From Anaerosporobacter faecicola (lineage in GTDB: Bacteria > Bacillota > Clostridia > Lachnospirales > Lachnospiraceae), in NCBI RefSeq assembly GCF_012070565.1, contig NZ_JAAQRO010000024.1, positions 62,001 through 126,000 on the forward strand: a DNA stretch of 64,000 bases. Direction: 5' to 3'. The notes under the pieces were generated by a model. That model was not told the DNA's origin. It searched no databases and worked only from the letters and a program-made list of their open reading frames with translations. Positions 52,702 through 62,539 of the stretch are shown piece by piece. Position 1 is the first letter of the stretch. Each line of letters opens with the position of its first letter. A program made the translations under genes and the position numbers.

Positions 52702-55700
52702 TTACATGATCTTCTCAACACCAAGAATTGTGTGTTCTCCGTTCAGATCCCACTCTTTTGTATATCCACTCATTGCACCGATATGAATCTCTTCTGCAAG
52801 AACTTCGGATTTGATCTGATCGGCATTGTTTTTGATGACTTCTTTAATTACATCATTTTCATCTTGATATACAATGATATGATCCATTACTTCATAGCCA
52901 GCATCCTTACGCATTGTCTGAATCTTACTGATGATTTCACGAACAAAACCTTCTTCAATCAATTCAGGTGTTAATGTTGTATCGAGTACAACGGTAATTC
53001 CATAGTCTGAATTTGATTCGAATCCTTCTGTTTGTGCAGCTTCGATTAATAAATCTTCTTGATCTAACTCTTCTTCAACACCATCTAATGTAATCGTAAG
53101 TTTACCTGTAGCATTTAAAGAATCCATTGCTGTATTACCATCAAGATTAGCTAATACTTCTTTTAAGGCATTCAGTTGTTTACCGAATCTTCTACCTAAT
53201 GTACGTAGTTGTGGTTTGAAGCTATAAGAAGTGAAGTTACGAACGTCATCTGTGAAGGTTACTTTCTTAACATTCAATTCTTCTTCAATGATTTCTTGGA
53301 AAAACTCTGATAATTCCGTATCACATTTTACATACATATTTCCGATTGGCTGTCTGTTCTTGATGTTTGCCGTATTTCTACATGCACGACCAAGTACAAC
53401 GATATCCAATACTTCTTCCATATATTTCTCAAGTTCCGTATCAATGTGCTTTTCATTGTAAACTGGGAAGTCACAAAGATGGATACTTTCTGGAGCTGTT
53501 TTATCAATGTTTCTCACTAAGTTTTGGTAAATGTCTTCTGTCATGAATGGAATCATTGGTGCAGCTGCCTTACAGATTGTTACCAATGATGTATACAATG
53601 TCATGTAAGCATTGATCTTATCTTGTTCCATTCCTTTTGCCCAGAAACGTTCACGACAACGTCTTACATACCAGTTACTTAATTCATCCACAAAGTTTTG
53701 TAATGCTTTCGCTGTCTCAGGAATCTTGTATGCGGCAAGATTTTCATCAACGGCTTTCACAACCGTATTCAAACGAGACAATAACCATTTATCCATAACA
53801 GGTAATTGGTCATAATCTAATGTGTATTTTGATGGATCAAAGTTATCAATATTGGCATAAAGTACATAGAACGCATACGTATTCCATAATGTACCCATGA
53901 ACTTACGTTGTCCTTCCATAACGGCTTTTCCGTGGAAACGGTTTGGTAACCATGGAGCACTATTAATATAGAAATACCAACGAATCGCATCTGCTCCATA
54001 TTGCTTTAATGCATCAAATGGATCCACTGCATTTCCTTTGGACTTGGACATCTTTTGTCCATTTTCATCTTGCACATGTCCAAGAACAATAACATTCTTA
54101 TAAGGAGCTTTGTTGAACAACAAAGTAGATTCTGCTAGTAAGGTATAGAACCATCCTCTTGTCTGGTCAACTGCTTCGGAGATGAAATCTGCTGGGAATT
54201 GTTCTTCGAATAATTCCTTGTTTTCAAATGGATAATGATGTTGTGCAAATGGCATTGCTCCTGAATCGAACCAGCAATCAAGTACTTCAGGTACACGATG
54301 CATCTCTTTTCCACACTTTTCACATGGGAATGTAACCGCATCGATAAATGGACGGTGTAATTCCACCTCATCTGGGCAATTGCTTGATAAAGATTTTAAC
54401 TCTTCAATGCTTCCGATGGAATGCATATGTCCACATTCACATTCCCATACATTCAGTGGAGTTCCCCAGTAACGGTTACGGCTTACACCCCAGTCTTGAA
54501 TATTCTCAAGCCAGTTTCCAAAACGACCTTTACCAATGGATTCAGGAATCCAGTTGATCGTATTATTATTGCGAATCAAGTCATCTTTTACTTCTGTCAT
54601 CTTGATGAACCAAGATTCTCTTGCATAGTAGATTAATGGCGTATCACATCTCCAGCAGAATGGGTAGCTATGCTCAAACTTAAGTGCCTTGTATAATAAA
54701 CCTTTTTCTCCTAATAGACGGAATACGATTTCATCTGCTTTCTTACAGAAAACGCCTGCCATATCCGTACATTCTGGCTTCATTTCCCCTTTTTCATCAA
54801 CTAATTGAACGAAAGGAAGGTCGTATTTACGTCCTACTTTGGCATCATCTTCACCAAATGCAGGGGCAATATGAACAACACCAGTACCATCTGTTAATGT
54901 AACATAGGTATCGCATACAACATAATATGCTTTCTTTGTTGGATTAACATAGTTGAATAATGGTTCATATTCCTTATATTCTAGATCTGTTCCAACATAT
55001 TTTTCAACAATTTCGTAAACACCATCTACTACGGTTAATAATGCTTCTGCTAAGATATAGTATTCAGTCTTAACGGCAGTATCTTCTTCGCCTTCTTTTA
55101 CTACATCACCTTTTGCATTTACTTGCACTTTGACTTTCACATATGACTCGTTTGGATTCACACAAAGAGCCACATTGGAAGGTAATGTCCATGGAGTTGT
55201 TGTCCATGCTAGGATATATTCATCTTGTGTACCTTTTACACGGAATTTTGCAATTGCAGATTTTTCTTTTACATCCTTATATCCCTGTGCAACCTCATGG
55301 GAAGAAAGAGGAGTTCCACATCTAGGGCAATAAGGAACGATCTTATATCCTTTATATAATAATTTCTTTTCCCAGATTTGTTTTAAAGCCCACCATTCCG
55401 ATTCGATGAACTTGTTATCATACGTAACATATGGATTCTCCATATCTGCCCAGAAACCAACGGTACCAGAGAAGTCTTCCCACATACCTTTGTATTTCCA
55501 TACAGATTCTTTACATTTACCGATAAATGGTTCCAACCCGTATTGTTCGATCTGTTCTTTTCCATCAAGACCTAATAATTTTTCAACTTCAAGTTCTACT
55601 GGAAGTCCATGGGTATCCCAACCCGCTTTTCTAGGAACTTTATAACCTTTCATTGTTTTGTATCTTGGAATCATATCCTTGATAACTCTAGTTAATACAT

Positions 55701-55872
55701 GACCAATGTGTGGCTTACCATTGGCTGTTGGTGGACCATCGTAGAAGGTATACGTTTCTCCCTCTTTTCTTGAATCAATACTCTTTTCGAAAATCTCATT
55801 TTCTTTCCAAAAGTTCTCTACATTTTTTTCTCTCTCAACGAAGTTGAGATTCGCGGATACTTTATCGTACAT
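52702..55872 (-). CDS. ileS: Isoleucyl-tRNA synthetase, type 2 (long form)
   Basis: A 1056-residue class I synthetase charging tRNA-Ile: the HIGH-type motif in PPTANGKPHIGHVL near residues 46-59, the editing (CP1) domain with TTTPWTLPSN, KMSKS in QKMSKSKGNAVDPF near 606, an anticodon-binding domain, and a C-terminal DUF5915-type extension (LDGNTAMDSLNATGKLTITL, then TPELIEEGFVREIISKIQTM). The length and extension fit the eukaryote-like IleS2 group, which is known to be less sensitive to mupirocin. A T-box leader with an AUC specifier lies upstream. Confidence 0.97.
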   Translation of the reverse strand: MYDKVSANLNFVEREKNVENFWKENEIFEKSIDSRKEGETYTFYDGPPTANGKPHIGHVLTRVIKDMIPRYKTMKGYKVPRKAGWDTHGLPVELEVEKLLGLDGKEQIEQYGLEPFIGKCKESVWKYKGMWEDFSGTVGFWADMENPYVTYDNKFIESEWWALKQIWEKKLLYKGYKIVPYCPRCGTPLSSHEVAQGYKDVKEKSAIAKFRVKGTQDEYILAWTTTPWTLPSNVALCVNPNESYVKVKVQVNAKGDVVKEGEEDTAVKTEYYILAEALLTVVDGVYEIVEKYVGTDLEYKEYEPLFNYVNPTKKAYYVVCDTYVTLTDGTGVVHIAPAFGEDDAKVGRKYDLPFVQLVDEKGEMKPECTDMAGVFCKKADEIVFRLLGEKGLLYKALKFEHSYPFCWRCDTPLIYYARESWFIKMTEVKDDLIRNNNTINWIPESIGKGRFGNWLENIQDWGVSRNRYWGTPLNVWECECGHMHSIGSIEELKSLSSNCPDEVELHRPFIDAVTFPCEKCGKEMHRVPEVLDCWFDSGAMPFAQHHYPFENKELFEEQFPADFISEAVDQTRGWFYTLLAESTLLFNKAPYKNVIVLGHVQDENGQKMSKSKGNAVDPFDALKQYGADAIRWYFYINSAPWLPNRFHGKAVMEGQRKFMGTLWNTYAFYVLYANIDNFDPSKYTLDYDQLPVMDKWLLSRLNTVVKAVDENLAAYKIPETAKALQNFVDELSNWYVRRCRERFWAKGMEQDKINAYMTLYTSLVTICKAAAPMIPFMTEDIYQNLVRNIDKTAPESIHLCDFPVYNEKHIDTELEKYMEEVLDIVVLGRACRNTANIKNRQPIGNMYVKCDTELSEFFQEIIEEELNVKKVTFTDDVRNFTSYSFKPQLRTLGRRFGKQLNALKEVLANLDGNTAMDSLNATGKLTITLDGVEEELDQEDLLIEAAQTEGFESNSDYGITVVLDTTLTPELIEEGFVREIISKIQTMRKDAGYEVMDHIIVYQDENDVIKEVIKNNADQIKSEVLAEEIHIGAMSGYTKEWDLNGEHTILGVEKIM

Positions 55873-55913
55873 GATTTTCCTCCTTTAATAATAAGCAAAG
55901 CAATTTTACAAAA

Positions 55914-55972
55914 GCAATGTGTACTTCGTACACTCTCGCGTTAATAACACTTCAAAATACATCTTGTTCTCC
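55914..55972. repeat. Palindromic dispersed element, copy 2 (degenerate)
   Basis: The same element as 16105-16163: GTGTACTT, then CTCGCGTTAA at the loop, then TTCAAAATACATCTTGTTCTCC read as two parts. The left arm has decayed, so the hairpin is weaker. It lies in the ileS leader, between the T-box terminator and the start codon, together with a GTGCGAGTGCAC palindrome at 56011-56022. Confidence 0.65.
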
Positions 55973-56039
55973 GCACTGAGCACAATCAGCGTAAGCAACA
56001 CCAACCTTTTGTGCGAGTGCACAGCCCCCGGAGGGTAAA

Positions 56040-56069
56040 TAATAGGAAAATTGAAGAACTTTCCTATTA
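56040..56069 (-). repeat. Post-terminator hairpin tail, AATAGGAAAG type
   Basis: TAATAGGAAA and TTTCCTATTA form a ten-base stem directly after the ileS T-box terminator. The sequence is closely related to the tail after the ilvB T-box (12928-12946) and to the palindrome at 15583-15620. Confidence 0.6.
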
Positions 56070-56077
56070 TATAAAAA

Positions 56078-56318
56078 GCTCTCATCCAAACAGGATGAGA
56101 GCAGAAAGCTTCATTTTAACCACCTATTTAACATACTCCGTCAATGACTTTTATATGCGTTCCCATAACGGAGGAATCCGGCGACGACCTACTTGACATT
56201 CTTTCAGTCTGCTACTTCGGAGTGATCTTCACAATCTGCTACTTCCATTCGGCTTCCACTATCCCGAACTCGCTTTGGGGTTCAACTTGATTGCTACTGT
56301 CTCCTTCAACGTATTTTG
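56078..56318 (-). promoter_or_regulatory. T-box leader controlling ileS (isoleucine specifier AUC)
   Basis: The leader shows GTTGAAGGAGACAGTAGC at the base of stem I, AGCGAGTTCGGGA and GTGGAAGCCGA at its apex, the specifier context GTGAAG-ATC-ACTCC, the stem II-type CGCCGGATTCCTCCGTTATG segment, the T-box region AAATAGGTGGTTAAAA near 56117, and a terminator with a ten-base stem GCTCTCATCC (56078-56102) followed by TTTTTATA. The specifier AUC codes isoleucine, as expected. The T-box core is less canonical than at ilvB. Assignment is by eye. Confidence 0.85.
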
Positions 56319-56349
56319 GTGCTATGCTATTAATTATTTGTTATTTTTT

Positions 56350-56378
56350 ATCATAGTATAGGATTTCTTAATTGTCAA
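56350..56378 (-). promoter_or_regulatory. Sigma-A-type promoter for T-box/ileS transcript
   Basis: TTGACA, 17-base spacer, TATGAT on the minus strand, about 35 bases before stem I of the ileS T-box leader. Confidence 0.8.
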
Positions 56379-56401
56379 GGGTCTACCGAAAGAATTACTT
56401 T

Positions 56402-57079
56402 TTATTCTTTCCCTTGCTTTTTACTAATATTCAGATATAAACTCCAATCTCCATAGTAGGTTACCGTTGCTTTCTTATTCTCTGGATCGATTTCTAATGT
56501 AATCTTATTCATTGCACTTGTTTCTTTGGGTTCAAGTGCAGAGTAGCCTTCTTCCGTTAAGTTTTTACAATAAGCCTGTAATTCCTTCTTTTCCGTTCGA
56601 TACAAGGAATCAATGGTATCCTTACTCTTCCATATGTAAGTTTCTTTTTGGGTATCCATATCATCTGTTGTATGGATTTCAGCCTCCCCTAACTGTTCAT
56701 TCATATTCTTTGCTAACTTTGAATAATCAATGTCGGAATACTGTAACACCACTGCAGATAATACATCATATGGATAGCTTTCCTTAGCTCCTTTGACTTT
56801 TCCCATAATCAGTAAATGAACCATAGCATTCATACCATACTCCTCATACGGTTCATTTAATCGAATGATTCGATAGACCGAATCCTCTTTCGGTTCAACG
56901 ATTGTTGCATTCTTCTTTGTTAACTCCATGCTCTGAATTACTTCCTGCATACTCATTCCCCATGTCAGCTTTTCAAAAACAGGTTGAAACCCATACTCTC
57001 GATCTTTTTTTTCGCAACTTGTAAGAAAAATTAGAAATAAAACCATTACCAAACCGAATCCAAACAACTTTTTCTTCAT
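56402..57079 (-). CDS. Putative lipoprotein
   Basis: About 225 residues with a lipoprotein signal (MKKKLFGFGLVMVLFLIF, lipobox LTSC, Cys22). The outer domain begins with EKLTWGMSMQEVIQSMEL, a short helix pattern seen in several clostridial lipoproteins of unknown role, and ends in a beta-rich KKATVTYYGDWSLYLNIS segment. The start at 57079 is preferred because the lipobox then has the usual spacing; AAAGGAG is about 11 bases upstream. It is monocistronic and lies between the ileS leader and the divergent spl gene. Function unknown. Confidence 0.78.
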   Translation of the reverse strand: MKKKLFGFGLVMVLFLIFLTSCEKKDREYGFQPVFEKLTWGMSMQEVIQSMELTKKNATIVEPKEDSVYRIIRLNEPYEEYGMNAMVHLLIMGKVKGAKESYPYDVLSAVVLQYSDIDYSKLAKNMNEQLGEAEIHTTDDMDTQKETYIWKSKDTIDSLYRTEKKELQAYCKNLTEEGYSALEPKETSAMNKITLEIDPENKKATVTYYGDWSLYLNISKKQGKE

Positions 57080-57288
57080 AGGGCCGTGTTCTCCTTTCCC
57101 CAAATAAAAGAATTTCATTTTTCATTCATTTATTTACATTTTTTGCCTGTCCTTATTATAACATTGGTATGGTTTTCATGGCTACTAACTTTCGTTGTCT
57201 TTTTTTCCCCTATTCTGACATAAATATTTTTTTTGCTTCTACATATACTAAAGATTACTACAAATGATGTTACAATTAGGAGGTTACA

Positions 57289-58284
57289 ATGCGACCAACT
57301 CAAATCTATTATGAACCTGGTATTGACGAATATGCATTAGGAAAGGAATTGCGTTCTAAATTCGCAGATCTTCCTTGGATCCCAATTGATAATCATAATA
57401 ATATCGAAGAATTACGCACAAAAGAAAATTCCGAATTTCGAAATTTAAAGCAATTATTAATTCTGGGTACAAGAAAGACGCACAAATATGTGGAGAATCA
57501 TAAAGTATCCGATTATCTTGTTCCTTATACATCCTCTGGCTGTACCGCTATGTGCCTCTACTGCTATCTTGTATGTAATTATAATAAGTGTTCCTATCTA
57601 CGTCTTTTTGTAAATCGGGAACAGATGATGGAGCGACTAATCCGTAACAGCAATAAAAGTTTAAAAGAATTAACTTATGAAATAGGCAGTAATAGCGATC
57701 TAGTCTTAGAAAATACCATTACGAATAATTTACCTTGGACAATTGAGAATTTTCTTAAAAGTAAGAAAGGACGAATCACGTTTCCTAGTAAGTTCAGTAT
57801 GGTGGATCCATTACTTCCTCTTGATCACCAAGGACGGGTAATCTTTCGTATGTCAGTAAACCCCGAATCCATTATACGTGATGTAGAGATTGGAACTTCT
57901 TCTCTCACAAATCGTATAGAAGCACTAAATAAAATGGCAGAAGCCGGTTATCATGTAGGTATATTAGTGGCTCCTGTTATACTTGTAGACAATTGGAAAC
58001 TCCTTTACAGTGAATTGTTTGACCGACTAGAAGCGGAGCTCTCAGAAAAAATGAAAAAACAGATGTTTATTGAAGTGATTTTCATGACCTACAGCTTTGT
58101 TCATCGTAAGATTAATGCAGAAGCTTTTCCCGATGCAAAGGAACTCTATGATGCAGAAAAGATGACAGGACGTGGCATGGGTAAATACTGCTACCGCAAC
58201 GACTTCCGTTCAGAAGGAGAACTATTTGTCCATGACGAAATAGAACGTCGATTTGGACCAGGTAAGATTCTCTATATAAGTTAA
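57289..58284 (+). CDS. splB: Spore photoproduct lyase
   Basis: A 331-residue radical SAM enzyme that reverses the thymine dimer formed in UV-exposed spores. The cluster motif CxxxCxxC is Cys85-Cys89-Cys92 in SGCTAMCLYCYL; later DPLLPLDHQGRVIFRMSVNP and AEAGYHVGILVAPV match SPL. By eye alignment with Bacillus subtilis SplB, the H-donor Cys141 (EAACTSD) falls on Ser134 (EIGSNSD). Two extra cysteines, Cys96 and Cys101, follow the cluster. ATG with AGGAGG seven bases upstream. It is monocistronic and implies a sporulating host. Confidence 0.93.
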   Translation: MRPTQIYYEPGIDEYALGKELRSKFADLPWIPIDNHNNIEELRTKENSEFRNLKQLLILGTRKTHKYVENHKVSDYLVPYTSSGCTAMCLYCYLVCNYNKCSYLRLFVNREQMMERLIRNSNKSLKELTYEIGSNSDLVLENTITNNLPWTIENFLKSKKGRITFPSKFSMVDPLLPLDHQGRVIFRMSVNPESIIRDVEIGTSSLTNRIEALNKMAEAGYHVGILVAPVILVDNWKLLYSELFDRLEAELSEKMKKQMFIEVIFMTYSFVHRKINAEAFPDAKELYDAEKMTGRGMGKYCYRNDFRSEGELFVHDEIERRFGPGKILYIS

Positions 58285-58311
58285 AATAGAACAAAGTCAA
58301 TTAAATAAGGA

Positions 58312-58347
58312 CTTTTGACACCCGAACCCTATTAACGAAAAAAGACC
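58312..58347 (-). repeat. Post-terminator conserved tail, GGGTGTCAAAAG type, copy 2
   Basis: On the minus strand TTAATAGGGTTCGGGTGTC and AAAAG directly follow the fliS terminator. Identity with 36347-36382 is 32 of 36 bases. Confidence 0.7.
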
Positions 58348-58391
58348 CTTTCATGATACTGCTATTCAAAACAATATCTGAAAGGATCTTT
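58341..58391 (-). terminator. Terminator between convergent spl and fliS
   Basis: AAAGATCCTTTCA and TGAAAGGGTCTTT (one G-U pair on the minus strand) form a 13-base stem, followed by TTTTTTC. It stems better on the minus strand, so it mainly serves the flagellin/fliS transcript; spl converges on it. Confidence 0.78.
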
Positions 58392-58428
58392 TTTATATAA
58401 CACTCCCTACATGGGTTTTGGATTCGTA

Positions 58429-58908
58429 TTATGCGAAAAATCCTCTTGATTCTTCACCTGGTTCAATCGTCATTTCATTAAGACTATTCTTTCCATAGGT
58501 TAGTCCTGCATATACTTTTTGCGTATTCTGCATTAATACCTGCGAATTGTCCGACTTTCCAACTTCTACAAAAGATTGTTTTAATGACTCTAATATCTTG
58601 ATTACTCGTTCTACAACTTCAGAATCATAGGAACTCTTTGCTTCTAACAGTGTCTTATTCACAAATAAATAGATCGACATTAGATTTTTGGAAATCTCAT
58701 ACGCGAAATCTAGCCCAGACATTAACTCTAATAAGAATTTTTGTGCCTGCTCCAGTTCATTCTTGTATACCATCTGTTCCTCTTTATGATACGCTTCCTG
58801 TGCATCATTTAAATGGGTAAGTATAATCTCATAGATGATCACGACCAACTCGGAACGATTTGCCTGTGTTATTCTTGTAACATAAGCCTGTGTTAATTCA
58901 TTTTTCAT
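58429..58908 (-). CDS. fliS: FliS-type flagellin chaperone
   Basis: A 159-residue helical protein with the FliS pattern: QAYVTRITQANRSELVVIIY, a central LLELMSGLDFAYEISKNLMS helix and YLFVNKTLLEAKSSYD, with a 30-residue C-terminal tail. FliS binds the flagellin C-terminus and keeps it unpolymerised before export. It starts 26 bases after the flagellin stop on the same strand, which supports the assignment. Sequence match is by pattern, so a paralogue is possible. Confidence 0.83.
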   Translation of the reverse strand: MKNELTQAYVTRITQANRSELVVIIYEIILTHLNDAQEAYHKEEQMVYKNELEQAQKFLLELMSGLDFAYEISKNLMSIYLFVNKTLLEAKSSYDSEVVERVIKILESLKQSFVEVGKSDNSQVLMQNTQKVYAGLTYGKNSLNEMTIEPGEESRGFFA

Positions 58909-58933
58909 GCGATTTCCCCATTCCTACTTAATC

Positions 58934-60355
58934 TTATCCTTGTAATAATGAAATTACATTCTGTGGCATCTGGTTTGCTTGTGCAAGTACAGATGTAGAC
59001 GCTTGTACAAGTACCTGATATTGAGTATAATTTGTCATCTCTTCTGCCATATCTACATCTTCAATTCTTGATAATGCTTCTGTTAAGTTTTCAGATGTTG
59101 TATCTAGATTTGCAACACAGCTTTCTAATCGATTTTGGTATGCGCCTAATTTTGCTCTTACAGAAGATACTTGTGCAATGGCTTTATCAACTTGTTCAAT
59201 TGCTGATTGAGCCCCCGCATTAGAGATAACATTCAACGTATCTGTTCCTAATGTTGAAGAGGAAACCTCAGGGATGACTACTTTCATTGTTTGATGCTCA
59301 TTCGCACCAATTTGAAGGATTAATGGTCCTTCATCATATACTGTAATTGTAGCAGCTGTACCTGCTGTTGCTTTGGAGAGATCCAGTTTCATCTCAAATC
59401 CAGCTTTATCTGTAATAACTGCATACTTATCTTCGTAAGTAACGGTTGTTGTAGTACTGAACTCTGTTCCAGTTGTTAATGCACCATCTGTTCCCTTTTG
59501 TTCTGTTCCAACAATACTATTGATTCCTAATGCAGCGCCTAAAGCAGCATTTGTTGTACTAATTTCAAAGCTTGCATTTCTTCCATATTCCTCTGTTGTA
59601 AAGCTTAATTTTGCTCCCGCAGAAGTAATTGTAGCACCTGCAGCTGTATTTTCCACACTTACATCAACTTTATCACATAAACCACGTAATTTTTCAATTA
59701 CCTCTTCTCTTGTTTCGCCTTCATTGATTACGATTGTTTCTCCATTAATTGTAATCTTACCAGCTTCAGAAGCTGCCACAACATTACCTGCACCTGTAAA
59801 TGCAGTACCGGTAGTACCCGTAGCGGTTGCTTGTTTTGGGACAGCTGTTGCTGTTACCGTATATGTTCCTGTTGCTACTGCATCATTAACGGAAGCAATA
59901 CCAACCTTTGTACTACTTGAATATGTAATACGGTCCAATGTACCATCAAGTAATGTCTTCGTATTATATTCTGTATCAGTAGAGATACGGTCAATTTCTT
60001 TATTCAATTGATCAATTTCTTCTTGTACTGCTTTCTTATCTTCATCTGTTAATGTATCATTGGCTGCCTGCACCGATAATTCTCTCATTCTTTGTAACAT
60101 GGAATGCACTTCTTGTAATGCACCTTCTGCTGTCTGAATTACAGAGATTCCGTCTAAACCATTTCTCGAAGCCTGCTCTAACCCTGCAATCTGTGTTTTC
60201 ATCTTTCTAGAAATAGCCATACCTGCTGGATCATCCGCTGCCTTATTGATTCGATATCCAGAAGATAATCTTTCAATACTTGATGCCATATTGTTATTGT
60301 TAATCCCTAGTTGGCGATTTGTCTTAATTGCAGACATGTTATGATTAATTATCAT
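58934..60355 (-). CDS. hag: Flagellin
   Basis: A 473-residue flagellin. The conserved N-terminal D0/D1 region ([20 protein letters not shown], then [20 protein letters not shown]) and C-terminal D1/D0 ([20 protein letters not shown] and the end [20 protein letters not shown]) flank a variable central region of about 200 residues rich in T, A and V. It is exported through the flagellar apparatus and forms the filament. No signal peptide, as expected. It lies behind a sigma-28-like promoter and before fliS; other flagellar genes are not in this window. Confidence 0.97.
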   Translation of the reverse strand: MIINHNMSAIKTNRQLGINNNNMASSIERLSSGYRINKAADDPAGMAISRKMKTQIAGLEQASRNGLDGISVIQTAEGALQEVHSMLQRMRELSVQAANDTLTDEDKKAVQEEIDQLNKEIDRISTDTEYNTKTLLDGTLDRITYSSSTKVGIASVNDAVATGTYTVTATAVPKQATATGTTGTAFTGAGNVVAASEAGKITINGETIVINEGETREEVIEKLRGLCDKVDVSVENTAAGATITSAGAKLSFTTEEYGRNASFEISTTNAALGAALGINSIVGTEQKGTDGALTTGTEFSTTTTVTYEDKYAVITDKAGFEMKLDLSKATAGTAATITVYDEGPLILQIGANEHQTMKVVIPEVSSSTLGTDTLNVISNAGAQSAIEQVDKAIAQVSSVRAKLGAYQNRLESCVANLDTTSENLTEALSRIEDVDMAEEMTNYTQYQVLVQASTSVLAQANQMPQNVISLLQG

Positions 60356-60436
60356 TTTTGTATCTCTCCATTCTACTTGTTTTTCAATTCTTTAACTCTT
60401 ATTCCGATTAACTGTATGAATTCTTCTCTACTAAGT

Positions 60437-60464
60437 ATATCGGAACAACCTCATAAAATCTTTA
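60437..60464 (-). promoter_or_regulatory. Sigma-28 (SigD)-type flagellin promoter
   Basis: On the minus strand TAAAGATT, then a 16-base gap from TAAA, then TCCGATAT. The consensus is TAAA-N15-GCCGATAA. It lies about 80 bases before the flagellin start. The rest of 60356-60690 holds no further gene. Confidence 0.75.
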
Positions 60465-60690
60465 TGTTTCTTTTTGTGAATTTTAAACGCCCCAATTCCT
60501 TTTAAACGTAATATGTATCCAATAGTAACGTTTTTATACCTTATTCAAATATCAAGTTATCGCAGTTGGGTACTTTTTACTACGCTTCCTACAGAAAAAA
60601 CTTATAATATCTCCAATAAGTGCTGTATTATTCTTTTTACCATCATACTAAAATGCAAGTATGAACAATACTGTATTGGAGGAACAAGAC

Positions 60691-62232
60691 ATGATAAACC
60701 AAACAAAAAGTCAGTCACTAAAAACTGCCGCCGTATTTCGTGATCACATGGTATTACAACGGGATAAAAATCTTCTAATCTGGGGTACTGGTAAGGAAGG
60801 TGACGTAGTAACCGTTACATTACAGGAGCATTCTGCTTCTCAAATTATAAAAAATGGTACATGGTCTCTGGAGCTTCCACCTATGCCTGCTGGTGGACCA
60901 TATACCATGAAGATCACTACAAAAGAAGAATCACTCTCCTACTCTGACATTATGCTAGGTGAAGTTTGGCTAGCTGGTGGTCAATCAAATATGGAACTAC
61001 AACTAATAAACAGTAAAAACGGAAAAGATGTCGTAGCAAACGTTGACCCAGCTTTATCCAGTAAGATTCGATTCTACAATGTACCACAACAGAGTTATTT
61101 TAGTGAAGATTTTGTCACCACAGAGGAAAATGCTTGTTGGGAGCTCTGTACACCTGAGACTTGTGGGAATTGGTCTGCTGTAGCGTATTATTTTGAAAAA
61201 AATATTGCAACTACCCTGGATGTAACCGTTGGAATAATCGGTTGCAACTGGGGCGGTACTTCCGCTTCTGCGTGGACAAGTCGTACATTCCTTGAAAAGG
61301 ATGTGGATACAAAAACTTACCTAGATGATTATGAAGAAGCTTATCATAAGTATGAGGATTATAATGCGTATTGTAAAGCGGTTGATGAATATGATGCTTG
61401 GTATGCCGTATGGCAGAAGAAAATAGACGAACTCTATGCTGCGGATCCCAACATATCCTGGAATAAAGCACAAGAAATCGCTGGGCAAAACCGTTGGCCT
61501 GGACCTATAGGTCCAAAGTCATTTTATCGTCCTTCTGGCCTTTATGAAACGATGCTCTCTCGTGTTTGTCCTTACACCTTACGTGGATTTTTGTATTATC
61601 AAGGAGAAGAAGATGACAAAAAAGCTACAATCTATGGTAAATTACTGCAAACACTTATAAAACAATGGAGACATGATTGGAATGATGACAGGCTTCCTTT
61701 CTTACTTGTACAACTCCCTATGTTCATAAATTGTGATGATGTGGATCAGAAAAACTGGCCAATTATTCGTGAAAATCAAATGCTTACACACCAAACAATG
61801 AAAAATACTGGAATTGCTGTAATCCTGGACCTTGGCGAATTTAATAATATTCATCCGCTGGAAAAAGAAGAAGTCGGAAGACGTCTGGCCCTACAAGCTT
61901 TCTATCATGTATATGGACTTGAAGTATCCGCATATGGTCCAATCTATAAAAGTCGAATTCTTCATGAAGACAGTATAGAGCTACTCTTTGACCATGCAAC
62001 AGAAGGATTTACTGTGAAAGGGGATTCCATAGAAGGTTTTGAAATTGCTGGCGAAGATAAACAATATGTAAAAGGAACTGCCTCCATTATTGGTTCTAGG
62101 ATCTTCGTATCCGCAAGTAAAGTTAAATCTCCACGTTATATCCGTTATAATTGGACGAATTACGGACCCGTTACTCTTTATGGGAAGAATAATATTCCTG
62201 TGGCTGGTTTCCGTACAGATTATGAGGCATAG
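60691..62232 (+). CDS. Sialate O-acetylesterase-like carbohydrate esterase
   Basis: A 513-residue SGNH-type esterase without a signal peptide: GQSNMELQL with the nucleophile serine, GCNWGGTSASAW (glycine block) and DLGEFNNIHPLEKEEVGRRLA with the catalytic D and H. This matches the sialate O-acetylesterase/DUF303 family, which removes acetyl groups from sialic acid or plant and host glycans. The absence of an export signal means it acts on imported sugars. The start at 60691 has GGAGGA seven bases upstream. It is monocistronic. Confidence 0.88.
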   Translation: MINQTKSQSLKTAAVFRDHMVLQRDKNLLIWGTGKEGDVVTVTLQEHSASQIIKNGTWSLELPPMPAGGPYTMKITTKEESLSYSDIMLGEVWLAGGQSNMELQLINSKNGKDVVANVDPALSSKIRFYNVPQQSYFSEDFVTTEENACWELCTPETCGNWSAVAYYFEKNIATTLDVTVGIIGCNWGGTSASAWTSRTFLEKDVDTKTYLDDYEEAYHKYEDYNAYCKAVDEYDAWYAVWQKKIDELYAADPNISWNKAQEIAGQNRWPGPIGPKSFYRPSGLYETMLSRVCPYTLRGFLYYQGEEDDKKATIYGKLLQTLIKQWRHDWNDDRLPFLLVQLPMFINCDDVDQKNWPIIRENQMLTHQTMKNTGIAVILDLGEFNNIHPLEKEEVGRRLALQAFYHVYGLEVSAYGPIYKSRILHEDSIELLFDHATEGFTVKGDSIEGFEIAGEDKQYVKGTASIIGSRIFVSASKVKSPRYIRYNWTNYGPVTLYGKNNIPVAGFRTDYEA

Positions 62233-62368
62233 CCTTTGATAAACTTTTTTCTTTATTGAATAGGATTTCTTAATCTGTGGAATCCTATGGGAGCAAAGTG
62301 TGTGTACTTCACAAACCCACTCTTTGTCGTGTAAACTCACACTCATATATTAGGTAAAAGAACATACA

Positions 62369-62448
62369 AACAATCTTTACATAATTGCTATTCTATTATT
62401 TGATAACATGAAACGATAGAATACCAGTTGTAAAGGTTGTTTTTTTAT
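62369..62448 (+). terminator. Terminator-like multi-stem structure before clpB
   Basis: AACAATCTTTAC (62369-62380) pairs with GTAAAGGTTGTT (62430-62441, one G-U pair); inside, TATTCTATT and GATAGAATA pair. Six T follow. It would terminate transcription from the esterase gene before the clpB promoter at 62460. The 62233-62368 stretch also holds ATAGGATT/AATCCTAT, a weaker hairpin. Confidence 0.6.
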
Positions 62449-62459
62449 TAAAATAACTA

Positions 62460-62488
62460 TTGCATTCTTTTATTATAGGTGTTATATT
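62460..62488 (+). promoter_or_regulatory. Sigma-A-type promoter for clpB
   Basis: TTGCAT, 17-base spacer, TATATT lie about 50 bases before the clpB start. No CIRCE or CtsR-type direct repeat is seen between promoter and start. Confidence 0.6.
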
Positions 62489-62539
62489 AGTTATAGAACA
62501 AACAACGATTTTAGAATCCGACAAAAAGGAGGAATCCCA

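Noticed and set aside
59520-60011. A 163-codon plus-strand frame rich in valine and alanine
   Set aside because: It is antisense to the variable region of flagellin and reflects its T/A/V codon pattern.
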